A stretch of DNA of 64,000 nucleotides from Adiantum capillus-veneris (lineage: Eukaryota; Streptophyta; Polypodiopsida; Polypodiales; Pteridaceae). Every line of letters begins with the position of its first letter. The stretch's first letter is position 1. The translations under genes were made by a program, and so were the position numbers. The notes beneath the pieces were generated by a model that was not told the origin of the DNA, ran no database searches, and saw nothing but the letters and a program-made list of their open reading frames with translations. The DNA lies in the NCBI GenBank assembly GCA_014529385.2, contig CM043959.1, forward strand, positions 55,372,253-55,436,252, read 5' to 3'. Positions 34,266 through 47,200 of the stretch are shown here, piece after piece.

Positions 34266-37200
34266 CATAGAAGTCTCAAGGAAATGGCACAGAGAATATG
34301 ATCAATAGACATATTTTTTTAACATGTAATCATGATAAGCAATGTAAACAATCAAGTACCTAATGTCTTGCAGAGTGTTTTGCTCACTAGTAATGATTGT
34401 TTTGTAATGAACCAAGAGGTAAAATGTTGAGTGCTTAATGTTGTAAAGCAAGTTTTGTTGAATTTTCTGCTTGTTTATGTTTTTGGATTGTTTATCACTG
34501 CACCTACATAGTGACACACTTAGATGGTGTTTCCAATACCAAGAAATGGTATGGGCGTTTCCTCCTATTTTAAAAAACGAGGAATGTCTTTCCTGCTGCT
34601 TTTTCTTAACCAACCAATAAAAACCCCTTTCTTTTACTTATCTCAAATGATAAGTATCTTGCATCTAATTTTTCTGCACGGTCGACTTACTGCACATGGT
34701 TTGTAAGCATTGCAGTCACCTGTGTGTGACAAGGTATCAAGATTTAGACTTCATGCTATTTATGTATGGGTCCTTTTGGTTGACTGAAGTTTGAGCACAC
34801 ATGTCTATGTTATGAGTTTGCAGACATTGAAGTTATATCTATTGAAGTGTGCATATATTAAAGTCATGAGTCTATGTATTTATTGGTATCTACCAATCTA
34901 CCTCATAGAAACCCTTGCATTGACTTTACTATTAGCACGCAAATGCAGCTACCAATGTCTAACAATGGTAGTTACCAATGTACCCCGTAGCAACCCTTGT
35001 ATTGACTCTACTATTAGCAAGCAACAAAAGCTACCAATGTCTAACAGTGGTAGCCACTAGTATATAATGATTGCTACCACTTTTCATAGTAGTTATCCTT
35101 TTCCTACTTGCAACTACTCTCTAGAATTTTCAAAAACATCTTAGGTTTAGTATACAAGCAACATAAACAAAATCCTTGACCAAATATGTTTTAAAGAACT
35201 TTACATTCAACGACAAGAAAGATATTGAACGGCAGTCAAAACCAGCTTAGATTAGAACATAAAAAGGAGTGCTATTGTAAATAGCCTCATGCACCTATGA
35301 AGAAAGTAAGAATTTTCATTGACATCCCACTTTGTGCATTGGGAACTTAATAGCTCCTACAAGGTGGGATTGCAAGGTAGCTCTAGGCTTAGAATTGAAC
35401 AACTTAAACTCCTACAAGAGTTTCCACTTGCTATCCATAGAAATTAGTCAAGGTATGGAGTATTCATTTACTACTAGAAAGGTTTCCATGGTTCTAAAAG
35501 ACCCAAATGTCCAAGCCAGGTAAATTATAACAACTAACCATGCCCAAAGACTATCAGGACATGTAGCTCTATTAGTTTCAGAAGTAAAGGATCAGAATAA
35601 CAGTTTGATGAAAGCACTAGGAGCCGGCAACCTTCTCAGCCAACATGAGCCAAAACTCATAACTAGTAACAACTTTATTATCTAGGAGGAGTAACCCGAA
35701 GCTATCAGACCAAAGTAAACCCAGTCCTAGGCATGCTTATGAAGTACCTGTTATAAATGTATGCAGCAAGGGTAAGCTAGGGAGTGTACATGTATTATCG
35801 ATATGTCCTATGAACAACATTTTGTGTTTATTTAGGGATGAAGCAGCCATATAGGTTTTAAAAATAAACACCAGGTTGATGCACTCAATCATAATCCAAA
35901 GACTAAGCAAGACAATCCCATATCAACCAAAAAATATGAGCCATTTCTCAGAAAAAACCAAGAAATTAGCACCAAATGAGAATGAGCCAAACATTTCTCA
36001 ATCAATTTCCATCTCTCAATGACCACAAGTTTTTTATCATAACATATTTAGAAAAAATTGTAATAACCAATACGCCCCCCTTTTTTTCAATGATAACCAG
36101 TGTGTCATGCTAATGAAAAAAGTAAACCAGATCGGCCACATCCAGTAGATCCTCATGTGAATTCACCTCAAGATAACACCAGAGTCAAAAGCATAACGAT
36201 AATGATAGAGGTTTAAGCCAAGGTATGTTTATGCATCCATATATTGTTCAACTCTAACCCTACATTGCCTAATACAGCTAGATTCATTTGTTAGAAAAAA
36301 CACCACTACAGGAGGTTTGTGAAGACTTCAATTTCTCAACCAGCTCACATTGTAGGTCAGCAATCAAAATCAACAACCCTCTCTCATAAAATGAAAAAGT
36401 AATAAAATGATTCAAGGCTAAGTGAGGGGTGAGAACCCTCACCTTGGTTAAACAGGCAACAATATCCACCGAAGTAGTTTCGAGACCAAGAGTGCAGCCA
36501 GGTAGAATCCTTTACATTAGGGCATATTGAATACAATGTCTCCATATCCCAAGTATCCATCTGTCGTGCAAGCCTCAAAGGAGCACATAGGATCAAGCAA
36601 CAATGGGTACCCTATCAGGTCAAGCCATAAATTGACATCATACCAGAGGACGCACATCAATATGTTGTGGGCTAGCATAGGGGATAGGGCAACAAAGAGA
36701 TGTAGTATGCACCTCCATATGGTATAGAGAAAAAGTTTAAGATAACCAGGTTCAACCTAGAGCACATCAAGTCGGCTCGACAGAGGTTCAACAAAGGGAG
36801 AGAGTGCATGGAGAGGAGCAATAGTTATTATTATTGTAATAGAAGAGTAAATACCCATTACGACATTATTAAAGAGGTATGTGAGGGGTTCACATCAGAT
36901 TGACAAAGATATAATCATTCTGTTTAAAATGGGTAGGTTCCCACATCTTGTGGGTGATGAAAAACCTTAGTTCTTTGGCAACCACTCAAAAAGGTCAACC
37001 AAAATTATCACTGCTTTATCTAGTGATTCAGGCCCAAAAAAAGTGGCTAGAGTTGTTATTTTTTGTGACTTTTGTGACCAATACAGATACATGGCAAAGT
37101 TCATAGTTACACCAACCCCTAGTATCAAGGGTAAGTGCCCACGACTAAGGCCAATTTACCAACCATAGGTGTCCAAAAGTCACCATCCATTGAGAACAAA

Positions 37201-37499
37201 ACCAAGCACCAACAACTATGTAAACCCTTACAAGACTTTATGTTCAGTATCCCATAGCTATGACTAGCAGCTCCTATTAAGGGATGTATGAGATAGAAAC
37301 TCGGGGTGTTCCCCCATGAGATATTATAATCAATAGGTATATCATCAGCATTATCTTGGATAATGAAATTTCAGCTAAATTCTGGTGACAATGTGTGTGT
37401 ATGTGAAAAACAAATTAACCATATGCTAAATCAGTAGCTCAAGTGTAAGTGTATGTATTGAAGCAATCATAGCCAGATGAAGTGACCAAGTGTGTGAGT

Positions 37500-37500
<1 letters not shown>
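34266..37500. other. No supported gene
   Basis: AT-rich DNA with only short frames. A short imperfect repeat (CTACCAATGTCTAACARTGGTAG-type) occurs at about 34950 and 35030, with CTTGYATTGACTYTACTATTAGCA at 34914 and 34996, an 82-bp duplication. Nothing else is recognised. Confidence 0.4.

Positions 37501-37503
<3 letters not shown>

Positions 37504-37579
<76 letters not shown>
37504..37579. repeat. Compound GT/GA microsatellite
   Basis: A GT run from about 37506 to 37558 passes into a GA run to 37578. Confidence 0.95.
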
Positions 37580-37580
<1 letters not shown>

Positions 37581-37859
37581 CCAAAAAGTCTTGTAACAGC
37601 CTTGGATTGTGGTGGGCATCTCTCTCTTCACACAAAAGTTTCCGTCCATATTTAGATTTGGGAGGTAGCTACCACCTTGCTAGTGGTGTTCAGGACATAG
37701 GTAGTAAGTCCACCTATTCATGCATATACCCAAATAGAGAAGCTACAATGAAGTCCAAAGCAGACAAGCCTACATTGAATAACAGGATCTTCCTCTACAT
37801 GTATAAAATTGGCCCACCCTAGTTCACGTACCTTCTACTATCAAATCCAAAGCATAGCC

Positions 37860-39209
37860 TACATAATGAAGCTTACATGAAGGAGACATTGGACAACATG
37901 GTAAAGATGCTAGAGAGAAAACTTGATTTGGCATGTGCCATGATGCAAAGAATTTTTCGTATGCTCTTGACCTTCATAGAAACATTTAATAATGGAGCCA
38001 TGTCATCATATGTCAAGTACTTTGGGCACTACCGTCTAAGAAAAAAAACTGCCATGAAAAAAAAACCATAACAGAATAAAGTACCATTAACAGAGTTGAC
38101 CTACCCGACCACATGTATCTCTTCACCTTTTTCATTTGCTATGAATCTATCCACCTATGAATGTACCAATGCAATGCCTTTACCTATCTCCCTTATGCAC
38201 AATTATTCTCATGTTTGCAAATTAATGTAGCTAAGAATGGGTTAAGGGATACCTTGAGACGATCCACCTCATCTCTTATGTTGGAGATGCTTGCATAGAA
38301 TATACTAGTGCACTCCCATGGATGAGCTTCCTAGAAGGAGAGCAGAGCAGCCATCTCTTGAGGTCCTATTCAACTTCTATGCCAAGCTATCCTTCTTCTC
38401 GTCCTATTACATGGAGACCTTCTACGAGCATTTTATGCAGGATTCTTTAAGCTCAGATTTTGAATCTTTGACCTTGTGCTCATCAAATTAAGGGCAGGAT
38501 ATGTGGGATAGTCTACCATCAAGATGAAGGACTAACTTTCAGAGATGTTGATGAACAAAAAAGAAAAGCAAAGATACACCAACTAGAAAGGAGGTTTGAA
38601 ATAGCTCACCCAAAGACAAGAAACCCACAAATCGGCTTACAAATAAGTCATGTCACAGGATAACATGGACTAGGAGGGGAGAATGTTAGCTACTGAGCTA
38701 AGACATGCCACTGATTTTTGGATTCGGTGTGGCACATTTGTAATTTTCATATTATTTGATGAGGCAGATTCATCGCGTTCCACAATTTTGGTCTCGACTA
38801 ATTTGTAACTTATTACATGGGAGTATAATTTAATAAAGTGGAGCCAAGAGCTTTTTGATTGTATTTGATTTATCACTGGCATTTAAATTCCTAGCAAGGA
38901 GAATTATTTTGACCCAAAAAGACCATTTGACGTTTTGGCTAAGGTATATAAGACAATTTTGTAAATCACTAAGTCTTTGGATAATAAATATGAGCACACA
39001 ATCCTCTTGAGTATTTTATTGACCTTTTTGCTTGTATCTCCCTTGTGCAAAGTGTTTTTGTGATTTCACAATGGGCATTGCGCTCACAGGTGAAAGCTCT
39101 TTGCATCAACTTAAGTTTCTCGTGAAGTTACCAAGTTTCTAGCGTGGCCAACCTCTTTCTATTTTTGTTCATCATGCTTGATTTTTGCATCTATTTTGAA
39201 TTTTTAGCA
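37860..39209 (+). mobile_element. gag-only LTR element fragment with 3' LTR
   Basis: The gag-like text at 37870-38680 (LACAMMQRIFRMLLTFIETFNNG) is related to 5940-6760. It is followed by AGGAGGGGAGAA and, at 38684, TGTTAGCTACTGAG, taken as polypurine tract and LTR start. I place the LTR end near 39209 (TTTTTAGCA), before GGAGAGGATAGAGCTCACA, which matches the leader at about 23115. No polymerase text lies between gag and the purine tract. Frames are broken. Confidence 0.5.
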
Positions 39210-40990
39210 TAGGAGAGGATAGAGCTCACATAGTTGGATCTATTAAGTGTATTGAATGTCAAAAAAGACCTGCTAAAATTAGTCATATGATTAATAGTTT
39301 TTTTTCGATTCGAGCATCAATTTAGGAGTTTAAGACCTTAGGAATGTTTTGTTAGGTGTTTCCTATCTACCTAGTGAGTTTCGTTCCATTTGAAGCACTT
39401 TTGCTCAGTGAAACATGCATATAGGGCTTGCAGCTATGAGACTAGATTTTGGTGACTGATATTCATTAGAAATCAGCACCTAATAGAAGTAAGTTGTGAC
39501 TGAGTTTTCAATGAGATTGCTAACCTCTCATAGCCTCTATGCACTAGTTGGGTTAGCTACATCCCATGGACTGACAATTTTGTATGTGGTTCTTGCTTTA
39601 CTGCAACAATAAAATATATATGCTTATCAAGTGTCAACATGATTCTCAAAGTTGTATGGGGTTTCAAACACTACCATTGCAAGTGGTAAGAGTTCTTGAC
39701 TTAAGTCAATAATCTCAATTGGATAATACATGAATAAATAAAATTTTTTGGTATGTTGCAAGAATGATTGTTCAAACGTATATTATGCAATAGTATTTTG
39801 CCTATAAATAAGACAAAATGGATGCGTCACTCACACTCTCATGTCTTCTCTAATGTTCTCTATGCAATGCTCCCTTTGGTTGATATTTTATAAACAAAAA
39901 TAAAAAACCTCCTTATAATGAGATTTTGACCTCAAAATTACTACAAATATACATCCAAATATTGGTTTAAGTTTTATGTGTTTAATAGTTGAGTTCAGGT
40001 TAGTTTATCATAGAGATGAGGTATACACAACATCACATTGTGTGATGTAGATGTAGACATTGCCTTGGTGACTACAAGGTTGGATGGTTATGCTGCCATA
40101 TGTAAAATGGCTAGGGTGAGCATGCAAAGATTTGTGAAAGTACATGTGTATGAAATGGCTTGGGTCACTCACGCAAAGATCTATGAAAGTAGACAGATTG
40201 TGTCTATAGAAATTCTACAATGGTAGGAAGAGAGTCTTTTAGGGAGCACTTCTTAAGCTCACAATCTATTTATGATAGACTTCCAAAGTTTCTCGATAGA
40301 CTTAGCATATCAAGGAGAAGAAGTTTGCAACAAATGGAAACATAAATTTGAGTGTCTTTCTTATCAAATGGTAGGAAAGCAATAGCAATACTTCGGCTTT
40401 TTATTGCTAAGAGGTGTGCAAATAACCACCATTGTCCTCTTCAATGGCATTTATTACTATAGCGAATTGGGCAGGGCTCCATTGCACCATGCATGGAGAT
40501 GTGAGGACCCTATGCACAAATTTTTCTTATTTATTGGGAGTTGGCCAGTCCCTAAACAAGGATCCTTCTTTTTACTGGCTCCTTTACCCTGACATGGGTT
40601 CCTTGCCTCCATTTCCTCTTTTTTGTGTTGCCACCAACAATCATTGCCCCCCAAAAGTTTTGGAGCAACAAAAATATTTGCATAAACCTTCGCACCCCAC
40701 ACATGCATCCTCAACCTTGCGCAATCTAGAAGGAACCTAAGAGTGCTCTATGTGGCGCTTAGGCACGTATGTTGACAAGGACTCACAAGGATGTTTGACC
40801 TGAAACTTGAACTCACCGATATCTGGATGTGAAAAATGGAGTGGGAAGGCCTCTTGTCTAAGCAAACGGGCATGATCAATGGTTGGGATTGCGAAGGCCT
40901 CTTGTCTAAGTCAAACGGGCATGTCTAGAAGGGATCAACAGTCGGGAGCATGAGGGCCTCCAATGCAGTTGTGTAAATTTGGAACACATT
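39210..40990. other. No supported gene; short 48-bp duplication
   Basis: Contains leader-like sequence of the gag-only family (39225-39420) and a 48-bp tandem duplication starting GAAGGCCTCTTGTCTAAG at 40845 and 40893. The short frames around 40404-40740 have no recognisable domain. Confidence 0.35.
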
Positions 40991-41034
40991 TGTAAAGTCG
41001 GACAAAAAAGTAAACTCGGACAACACCCTCGACC

Positions 41035-42480
41035 CTTTGCGACTTGAACCTAGGATATCACCCTTGGGAGATTAATGCTCTACCCACTTCACCCGATTCC
41101 CTACCACTGTGCCCATGTCACTTAGAGAGAAGGGGACAATGGCAGTTGCCAAAAGTTTGAATCTAGGTTTGAGAGTTGAGCACCCAAAGGATTCAAAATT
41201 GGGCATGTCAATGCCCCTCAACTATAAGTAACATGGGAAGAGTGAAGGAATTGACGATGTCTCCGTTTATCCATGTGGCACCCATGGATTGACAAGCAAA
41301 ACGGTAGCCCACTAGTTGTGCTATGACGGGTTGAACCCTTCACCATGCCCTCTCCAAGGCGTCGAGATATCCATTTCCCCAATCGCGAGTTCATGAAACC
41401 TATGCGTATGTAGAAGGCTGGAAGTCCTATCCCCGCACGTGCAAAGATTCGTCATCCAGCTCTTGCATATCCCTACCTAAGGCAGCGTTCAGATTGCCAG
41501 GCAAAAGCTTTAGACAAGAGGCGTCTATCAAGTGTGGCAAGAAATGGGTGGCTGGACGTGAGGCCCTCTCCATATTAGGTCCCGCCAAATAATGGACAGC
41601 ATCAATCCCCTTTAGGCTATGGTCACACAAGGCTTAGTTACTCAACAGTTCTGACTACGGCAAGTATGGCAGAGGGTAGTTCAAAACGTCACGGGGAGCA
41701 ACAGGCAGTGAGAAGGAGAGCGAGGCATAGACAGGAGAGAGAGAAAGAGGATTGATTGGCGAGAAACCGGCATACTTTGAAAACTATGCCTTTTTAGGCA
41801 TAGTAACAATCCTAAGGCGATGGAAAGCTGCACTATTAGAGATGGTCAGCTTTTGTAATAGGCAGCAAAGCCTCGCGTGACCATAGCCTTAACATGCAAT
41901 CTTCCGTCCACTTTTCAACGGGTTGAAGTTCAAGCTATAGACCCACAACACTAAGTGACACAGGCATTGAGCGGGTGGGATCTACGATGAGATGAAGAAG
42001 AGCCATAGATCTTGGCGAAAGTAATCTCGGGTACCCGAGATTACTTTGTGTACACCTAAGGTTCAAACCATTGACCTCACTTTTGAGACTCCCATGTCTT
42101 ATCCAACGAGTACTCGCGTGTTTTCAGTGATGGTATAGGGAAACATTTACTTTTGCACCAAATGTGAGTTGACACTGCTGAAAGTAATCTTGGGTACCCG
42201 AGATTGCAAATACTTTTAGTGCCACCGACAAGATCTAGAGCGCTCAATGATCTCATTATAGATCCCATGCCCCCATGCCCGCATCACAGCATCCCCAGGG
42301 CTGGACAAGCCTCATGACTAAGTAACACGGGATTTTAAATGACCCCGAGCGGTGGGATCTACGGTTGGGGTTGAGTGGGGGGAATATCGAGGACGGCGGA
42401 AAGATAGACAAAAGGTCAACGCAGGGTTGCGAGCAAGATTTGAACCCAGGCGACTGCGAGGAGAGGCACATGCTCTATCC
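41035..42480 (-). repeat. Cluster of tRNA-like SINE heads
   Basis: On the minus strand four places resemble tRNA internal promoters. The clearest is 41041-41095, where GGTTCAAGTC (B-box-like) follows a TGGGTAGAGCATTAATCTCC stretch (A-box region). Others are near 41330-41345, 42062-42110 and 42426-42480 (GGGTTCAAATC after GGATAGAGCAT). All lack a proper tRNA cloverleaf. They are best read as heads of tRNA-derived SINEs, not tRNA genes. Confidence 0.45.
42018..42047. repeat. 30-bp perfect palindrome
   Basis: AAAGTAATCTCGGGT followed by its exact complement, centred on GGTACC. A near copy lies at 42180-42205 with one change in the left half and a truncated right half. Confidence 0.95.
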
Positions 42481-42699
42481 ACGTGCACGCGAATGTTTGG
42501 TTGTCCAAGATGGAAAAACGTAAATATATAAATTAAACAAAAATACTAAAAAGTAAACTAAGACGTAAAAAGTAAACTGGGACACATCAAACGGTTGAAC
42601 GCTTTTTTGATATTCGTGTCTCACTTCTCACCCTCGATCCCACGGCTCCCACATCATTCAATACCCCCTGTTACTTAGTCCTGAGGCTGTACAAGCCCT
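42297..42699. mobile_element. Possible MITE with ~34-bp inverted ends
   Basis: GGCTGGACAAGCCTCATGAC plus TAAGTAACACGGG (42299-42331) pairs with the complement of 42665-42699 at about 85%. The 400-bp interior holds one of the tRNA-like segments. No target duplication could be fixed. Confidence 0.4.
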
Positions 42700-43154
42700 T
42701 AAGTAGTCTTGCTTGGTGGGCCTTGCTATATAACATCTATAGAATACAATAGCACATATGAAAATTGACATTTAACATCTGAACGAAGAAGAAGAACTGT
42801 TTGAAAAGCATGTATACATTTGAGAAATGCTACGTTTTTTTTTGTGATGCAAAAACCAATGTATTTGTTGTGAATTTTGTGAATGTGTTATGGGAACAAT
42901 AATTGAGGAAAGAGAGAGAAATCGGTGTTTGGTTTTTTTTTTAGTTTAAATGAGAGGATCCAAAATTGATTTAAATGTGAAACAATAGAGATTGATATGA
43001 GTTTTTTAATAATGTATGAACAAGACTACTTGATAGGAATTTTGTGAATGGTTTTTGTGCATAATAATTGAGGAAAAAGAGAGAAAAAGGATGTTGTGTT
43101 AGCAGACAGGAAATCAGATTTCATTGAGACGTGCACGATAGTGACAAGGATAAT

Positions 43155-43484
43155 TTAGATCGTTCTGTTTTGTTTCAAGAACATGTATTTCTTGCAGTAA
43201 GGGGGATGAGCTCGTAGAATATTATATCCAAATGAACTTGTACTATTATGTGTACCGATGAATGTTTTTTCTAGTATACGTGCTACATGTAAATTCTTGG
43301 AGACAGAAAGTATGTCAAAAATAAAGTTTTCTTCGAATGCCTGGTAGCAAATAACGTCAGATCGCATTTTTGAAGGTGGTTGTCGAGTGTGCTTTGCCTT
43401 TCGTCTTTCAAAATCGTTTGTGACACCTATGTACTTTCGTCCGTTGTGGTGGCATGTGATGGAGTAGACGGTGTATTGAGGCAT
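43155..43484 (-). CDS. Small GIY-YIG nuclease-domain protein
   Basis: 109 residues from ATG at 43482-43484. The whole protein is one GIY-YIG domain: YTVYSITCHHNGRKYIG gives the two Tyr-containing motifs (Tyr7, Tyr18), followed by Arg27, Glu72 in LEKTFIGTHN and Asn88 in GYNI. These are the catalytic and metal-binding positions of the family (UvrC N-terminus, homing endonucleases, Penelope-like elements), so an active site appears intact. It cuts DNA in known relatives. No reverse transcriptase flanks it, so a Penelope element is not supported, and no intron or ribozyme is visible. Immediately upstream lies a tandem array (43530-43825) and a hairpin element. It could be a solo nuclease gene or a remnant of a mobile element; no introns are needed. 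Confidence 0.75.
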   Translation of the reverse strand: MPQYTVYSITCHHNGRKYIGVTNDFERRKAKHTRQPPSKMRSDVICYQAFEENFIFDILSVSKNLHVARILEKTFIGTHNSTSSFGYNILRAHPPYCKKYMFLKQNRTI

Positions 43485-43529
43485 CCGAAAATCCGAGCCA
43501 ATAAAAGCGAGCAAACCATAAACCGAGCA

Positions 43530-43825
43530 AAACTAACAATTTTTTTTAATATTCTTATGCAATATATTAGTTGTAATACAAAATTACCCAAACCATAAAC
43601 TTTTTTTTGATATCCTTGTAATACAAAAAATTTTGATATCCTTGTGCAATATATTAGTTGTAATACAAAATTACGCAAACCATAAACCTTTTTCTGATAT
43701 CCTTGAAATACAAAATTATGCAAACCGCAAACTTTTTTTTGATATCCTTGCAATAAAAAATTACGCAAACCATAAACTTTGCAAAACTTACAATTTTTTT
43801 TAATATCCTTGTGCAATATATTAGT
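43530..43825. repeat. Tandem repeat array upstream of the GIY-YIG ORF
   Basis: Units of about 55-65 bp containing TTTTTTTGATATCCTTG and AAAATTACGCAAACCATAAAC recur about five times with drift. ATATTAGTTGTAATACAAAA occurs at about 43562, 43651 and, partly, 43820. Confidence 0.85.
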
Positions 43826-43828
43826 TGT

Positions 43829-43991
43829 ATATATTGTGGTGTGTGGTTGTGTAGGTACAGTCTAGCCACCTAGTGTGGTCAGACATGTTATGGTTGTAAC
43901 TGCTTGATGGTAATATAAGGAGGTGCCGGATGAGAGAGAGGCACACTTGGTTTGGTCGTGTAGGCAAAGTCGACCACACACCACAATATAT
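43829..43991. mobile_element. Small hairpin element with 19-bp inverted ends
   Basis: ATATATTGTGGTGTGTGGT (43829-43847) is exactly inverted at 43973-43991, enclosing about 125 bp with no ORF. It fits a very short MITE or the ends of a TRIM-like unit (TGTGG...CCACA). Confidence 0.55.
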
Positions 43992-44264
43992 TGGATTTTT
44001 GTTGGTTAGAAATACTCCCTACTTAGTTTCTTAACCTATGAAAATAATTTTAAATTGTTCTATCTCTAACACATGCCAAAAACCTTCCATCAACATTGAA
44101 ATTAACCAAAAAGGTGTATTGCATCTACAAATCAAAATGGAGAGTGCAACAAAAAAAATACTGCCGCAGTAGAATATTTGGGGCAAATGTTAATAGCCAT
44201 AAGCACATATCACCGAAAAAACTACTTCTATAAAACCATAGCAAGGTCCACAAGCCTTTAAGGC

Positions 44265-47200
44265 TGCATCAGCACCCGTGAACCTCCAAGTGCTTGGACT
44301 AACTCCAATTTCGTTAAAGTCGCCTGATGCATGAACTCATGAGCATGAGGGTCAAGACCAAGTACTTGCAGAAATATGAAGTAAATGTGCTTACATGGCA
44401 TATACACAAGTCACTTGCTTTCCCGATTTTGAAAATCCTCGCAAGTACATCTAGGAAAATCTGACATTGTCACAGAGTATGTCACTCCCTTTGCACTTGA
44501 CCCCACAGTATTAACATAGAAAACATGTGTTTCATTGCAAACCACAATGACCTCTCGCACCAACACTGCTCCCATGGTTCTACCCACTTCAATCTTGCCA
44601 TGAAACTCCTTTGTTAATTGTGATCTCCATTTCACAATCTTTCCATCTCTAAATTTGGGACGGATGCTGCTAGCAACTCTTTGGTTCGATGGAACTGTCA
44701 TGCATTCTTGATGCTGATGTAACTCCTGCTTGCAAAACAAAACCATTGGCTTGCAGTTGCATTACCTCTTGAGGTTGCAAATTTGTGCCCTCTACAAGCG
44801 ACCACCCAAACACCGAGAGCTGGACCTAGTGGCCCTTCGACTATGCTGTGAACCTTCCAGGTGTGCATGTTATTGGAGTTACAAAACCAAATGAACCCTT
44901 CCACAAGGCCTCCCAATTGTGAACCAGATGGAGGATATTTCCTGCGACCCCAAAAACAAGGATCTGGCACCCCTATTTTGGCATCCGTTGAACACGCATT
45001 AATGAACCGCCCACATCGATCTCCATCTTTTGACACCACACCGAAACAAGTCATCTTTCGCCCAGGTTCTGTTCTCCTTATTTCCCAAACTGACTTTTCT
45101 ACATTTACTTCGGGATATGGGACATCCTTTGAAGCCTTTTTTTGTGTTGAAGCCCACCAATTGAAGCTGTCATTGTAACATACTCTGGCCTGTGGCTATC
45201 CTCCTCCAAGACAATATTTGCATCAACAAAAATTGGCCTCTTTTTTCTAATACTCTTTTCTTGGAGTATAATTCTATTCATTTCAGAACTATTGACACCC
45301 ATTTCATGCATTGAAGAATGTGTGAGGTCAACTAGTTTCTTTCCAACTTCCGTGGAAGTAGATGAAGGTCGGGTCATGAAGCGATCTGCCAAATCTTTAA
45401 TGCCGGGATCGGTGAGCTCCCAACACCTTTCAAATAGGCATTATATTTCACACTTTGAAGCATAGCTAAAGCCATATCTGCACATGCTGGCTTATACAAA
45501 CTTATGTGATCCTTGTAACCAACCGAGGCACACATACTAGCATGTTTTGACTTAGAAAAGTTTGTGGACGAAGATACTTGCAGCATCTTGTGATACAAAT
45601 CTTTCCCCCCAATGAGTCACTCGTACATCCCACCAAGCCAACCATGTCTCCAATGAAGAATCTCCCCTTCAATGGCCATTCTTGTTTTCCAAAATCTTCT
45701 AAGCTCTCCCTTACAATGCTCAGTCGCATTCTCTGTAGGTGCAGTTCTCCACTTGCGACACAAAATCTTGTGCTCCTCTTGAAATGTTGGACGGATGCAC
45801 TTGACAGTATGTCAAACCATACTTTGCTCCCAATGAAACAAACATGATCTCTCTTTGTTTGGAGTAGACTTCTTTGCTCCTCCAAAATAAAGAGTACGCA
45901 CAGCAATCTAATTGGCACTGGCTTCATCTGCCATATCCCCTGAACTCTGGCTTATCAAAACCCTGTTGCTTAACCACATTGTTCAGCATCTTCCAAAATT
46001 CAATCTGAGAATATTTATTTTCCACGCTAAACTCAGCAGTTTCAATGGCGAGTAGCTCTCGTACATAAGGATCATAAACATGCGCTGACATAGTCGGCCA
46101 TCCTTGAACACGGTGAACATGATCAAAGTGCACCCACATTTGCTCCAAATTACCTCCATGACGCATGCGAGTCACCAAATCAACTTCACTGCCCGGTCCC
46201 TTAATTGACATTTTAAATACATGAGGTTGTACTTTATCACCCAATTGGCCTGGAAAAAGGATACTATGGATAAAAGGATATCTGCACTTGCTTTTCAAGT
46301 CAAGCACTGCCTCAAGACCTTTTGAAGTGATATTCTTTGATCTTTTTGCAGACTCCAAACTTCGTTCGACTCTCCTTTTATTTGACAGGGGAGTCATATT
46401 GTCAAGGAATTCAGAAAATTTCAAATCTTCAATCATAGCACTTGCAGTTGAACCTGCTCCAAGAAGCTTTTCCATGATAAGATCATTAGTGGTGGTCCGC
46501 TCCAATTTTTTCGCAGTTCGTAGTCACCAAAGGGTCCCGACTTGCTCGATCAAGCAACATTTCATCTATGTGACTTTCAACCATCTGACTCCTCCCTTCT
46601 GCACATGGATGATTATGTTCTCCAAGATGCAAAGCACACCTAGTACAATTATGCTTATCTCTAGGCAAACAATAGTAAATAATTGCAAGACATATAGATA
46701 TACATTCAAGAATTTGTCCATAAAGAGTGCATACCAGTGTGCCATACTGAGAAGAGATCAATCCTTTAGGACTAGATTTAACAAGCCGACCTCGCCATTG
46801 AGACTCATTGAACATATTTGAGCACAAATAAAAGGGACAATCAATGTTGATGCAGCGCAAAGCCCAGAGCATCTACTAAATCTGACAATGCCATTAAAAC
46901 TATCACTGCTACTAGTGACATACTCTATCCACATGTGACTATCATGTCTTTGCTCCATACCACTCATACCTGAAGAATTACTAGATGGCGGTAATTCAAA
47001 AGCAATATACCCATCATAATGAGCTGGGAGCTCATCAGTACAAACCACTTTCTTGGCTTGATGGAGGGCAATATATAAATTTCTTTGCAATGGCATGCAC
47101 TTAATCATGTCAATAACACTCACATTGATCTCAGAGAGAGGTACTTTCTTGTCTTTCATGCCTTGAGAAACTCTGCCAATGCCAGCATCAATCTGATCCT

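Noticed and set aside
37426-37822. His-Thr and Cys-Val repeat frames
   Set aside because: Artefact of the GT/GA microsatellite.
40432-40740. 102-codon plus-strand frame
   Set aside because: No recognisable domain, overlapping open frames on both strands, no splice or promoter support.
41041-41095. tRNA gene on the minus strand
   Set aside because: Box-like motifs are present but no acceptor or anticodon stems pair properly; read as a SINE head instead.
43155-43484. Penelope-like element
   Set aside because: A GIY-YIG domain is present but no reverse transcriptase text lies upstream on the same strand.
43530-43825. CRISPR-like array
   Set aside because: Repeats are tandem and drifting, with no constant repeat plus unique spacer pattern, and the genome is eukaryotic.
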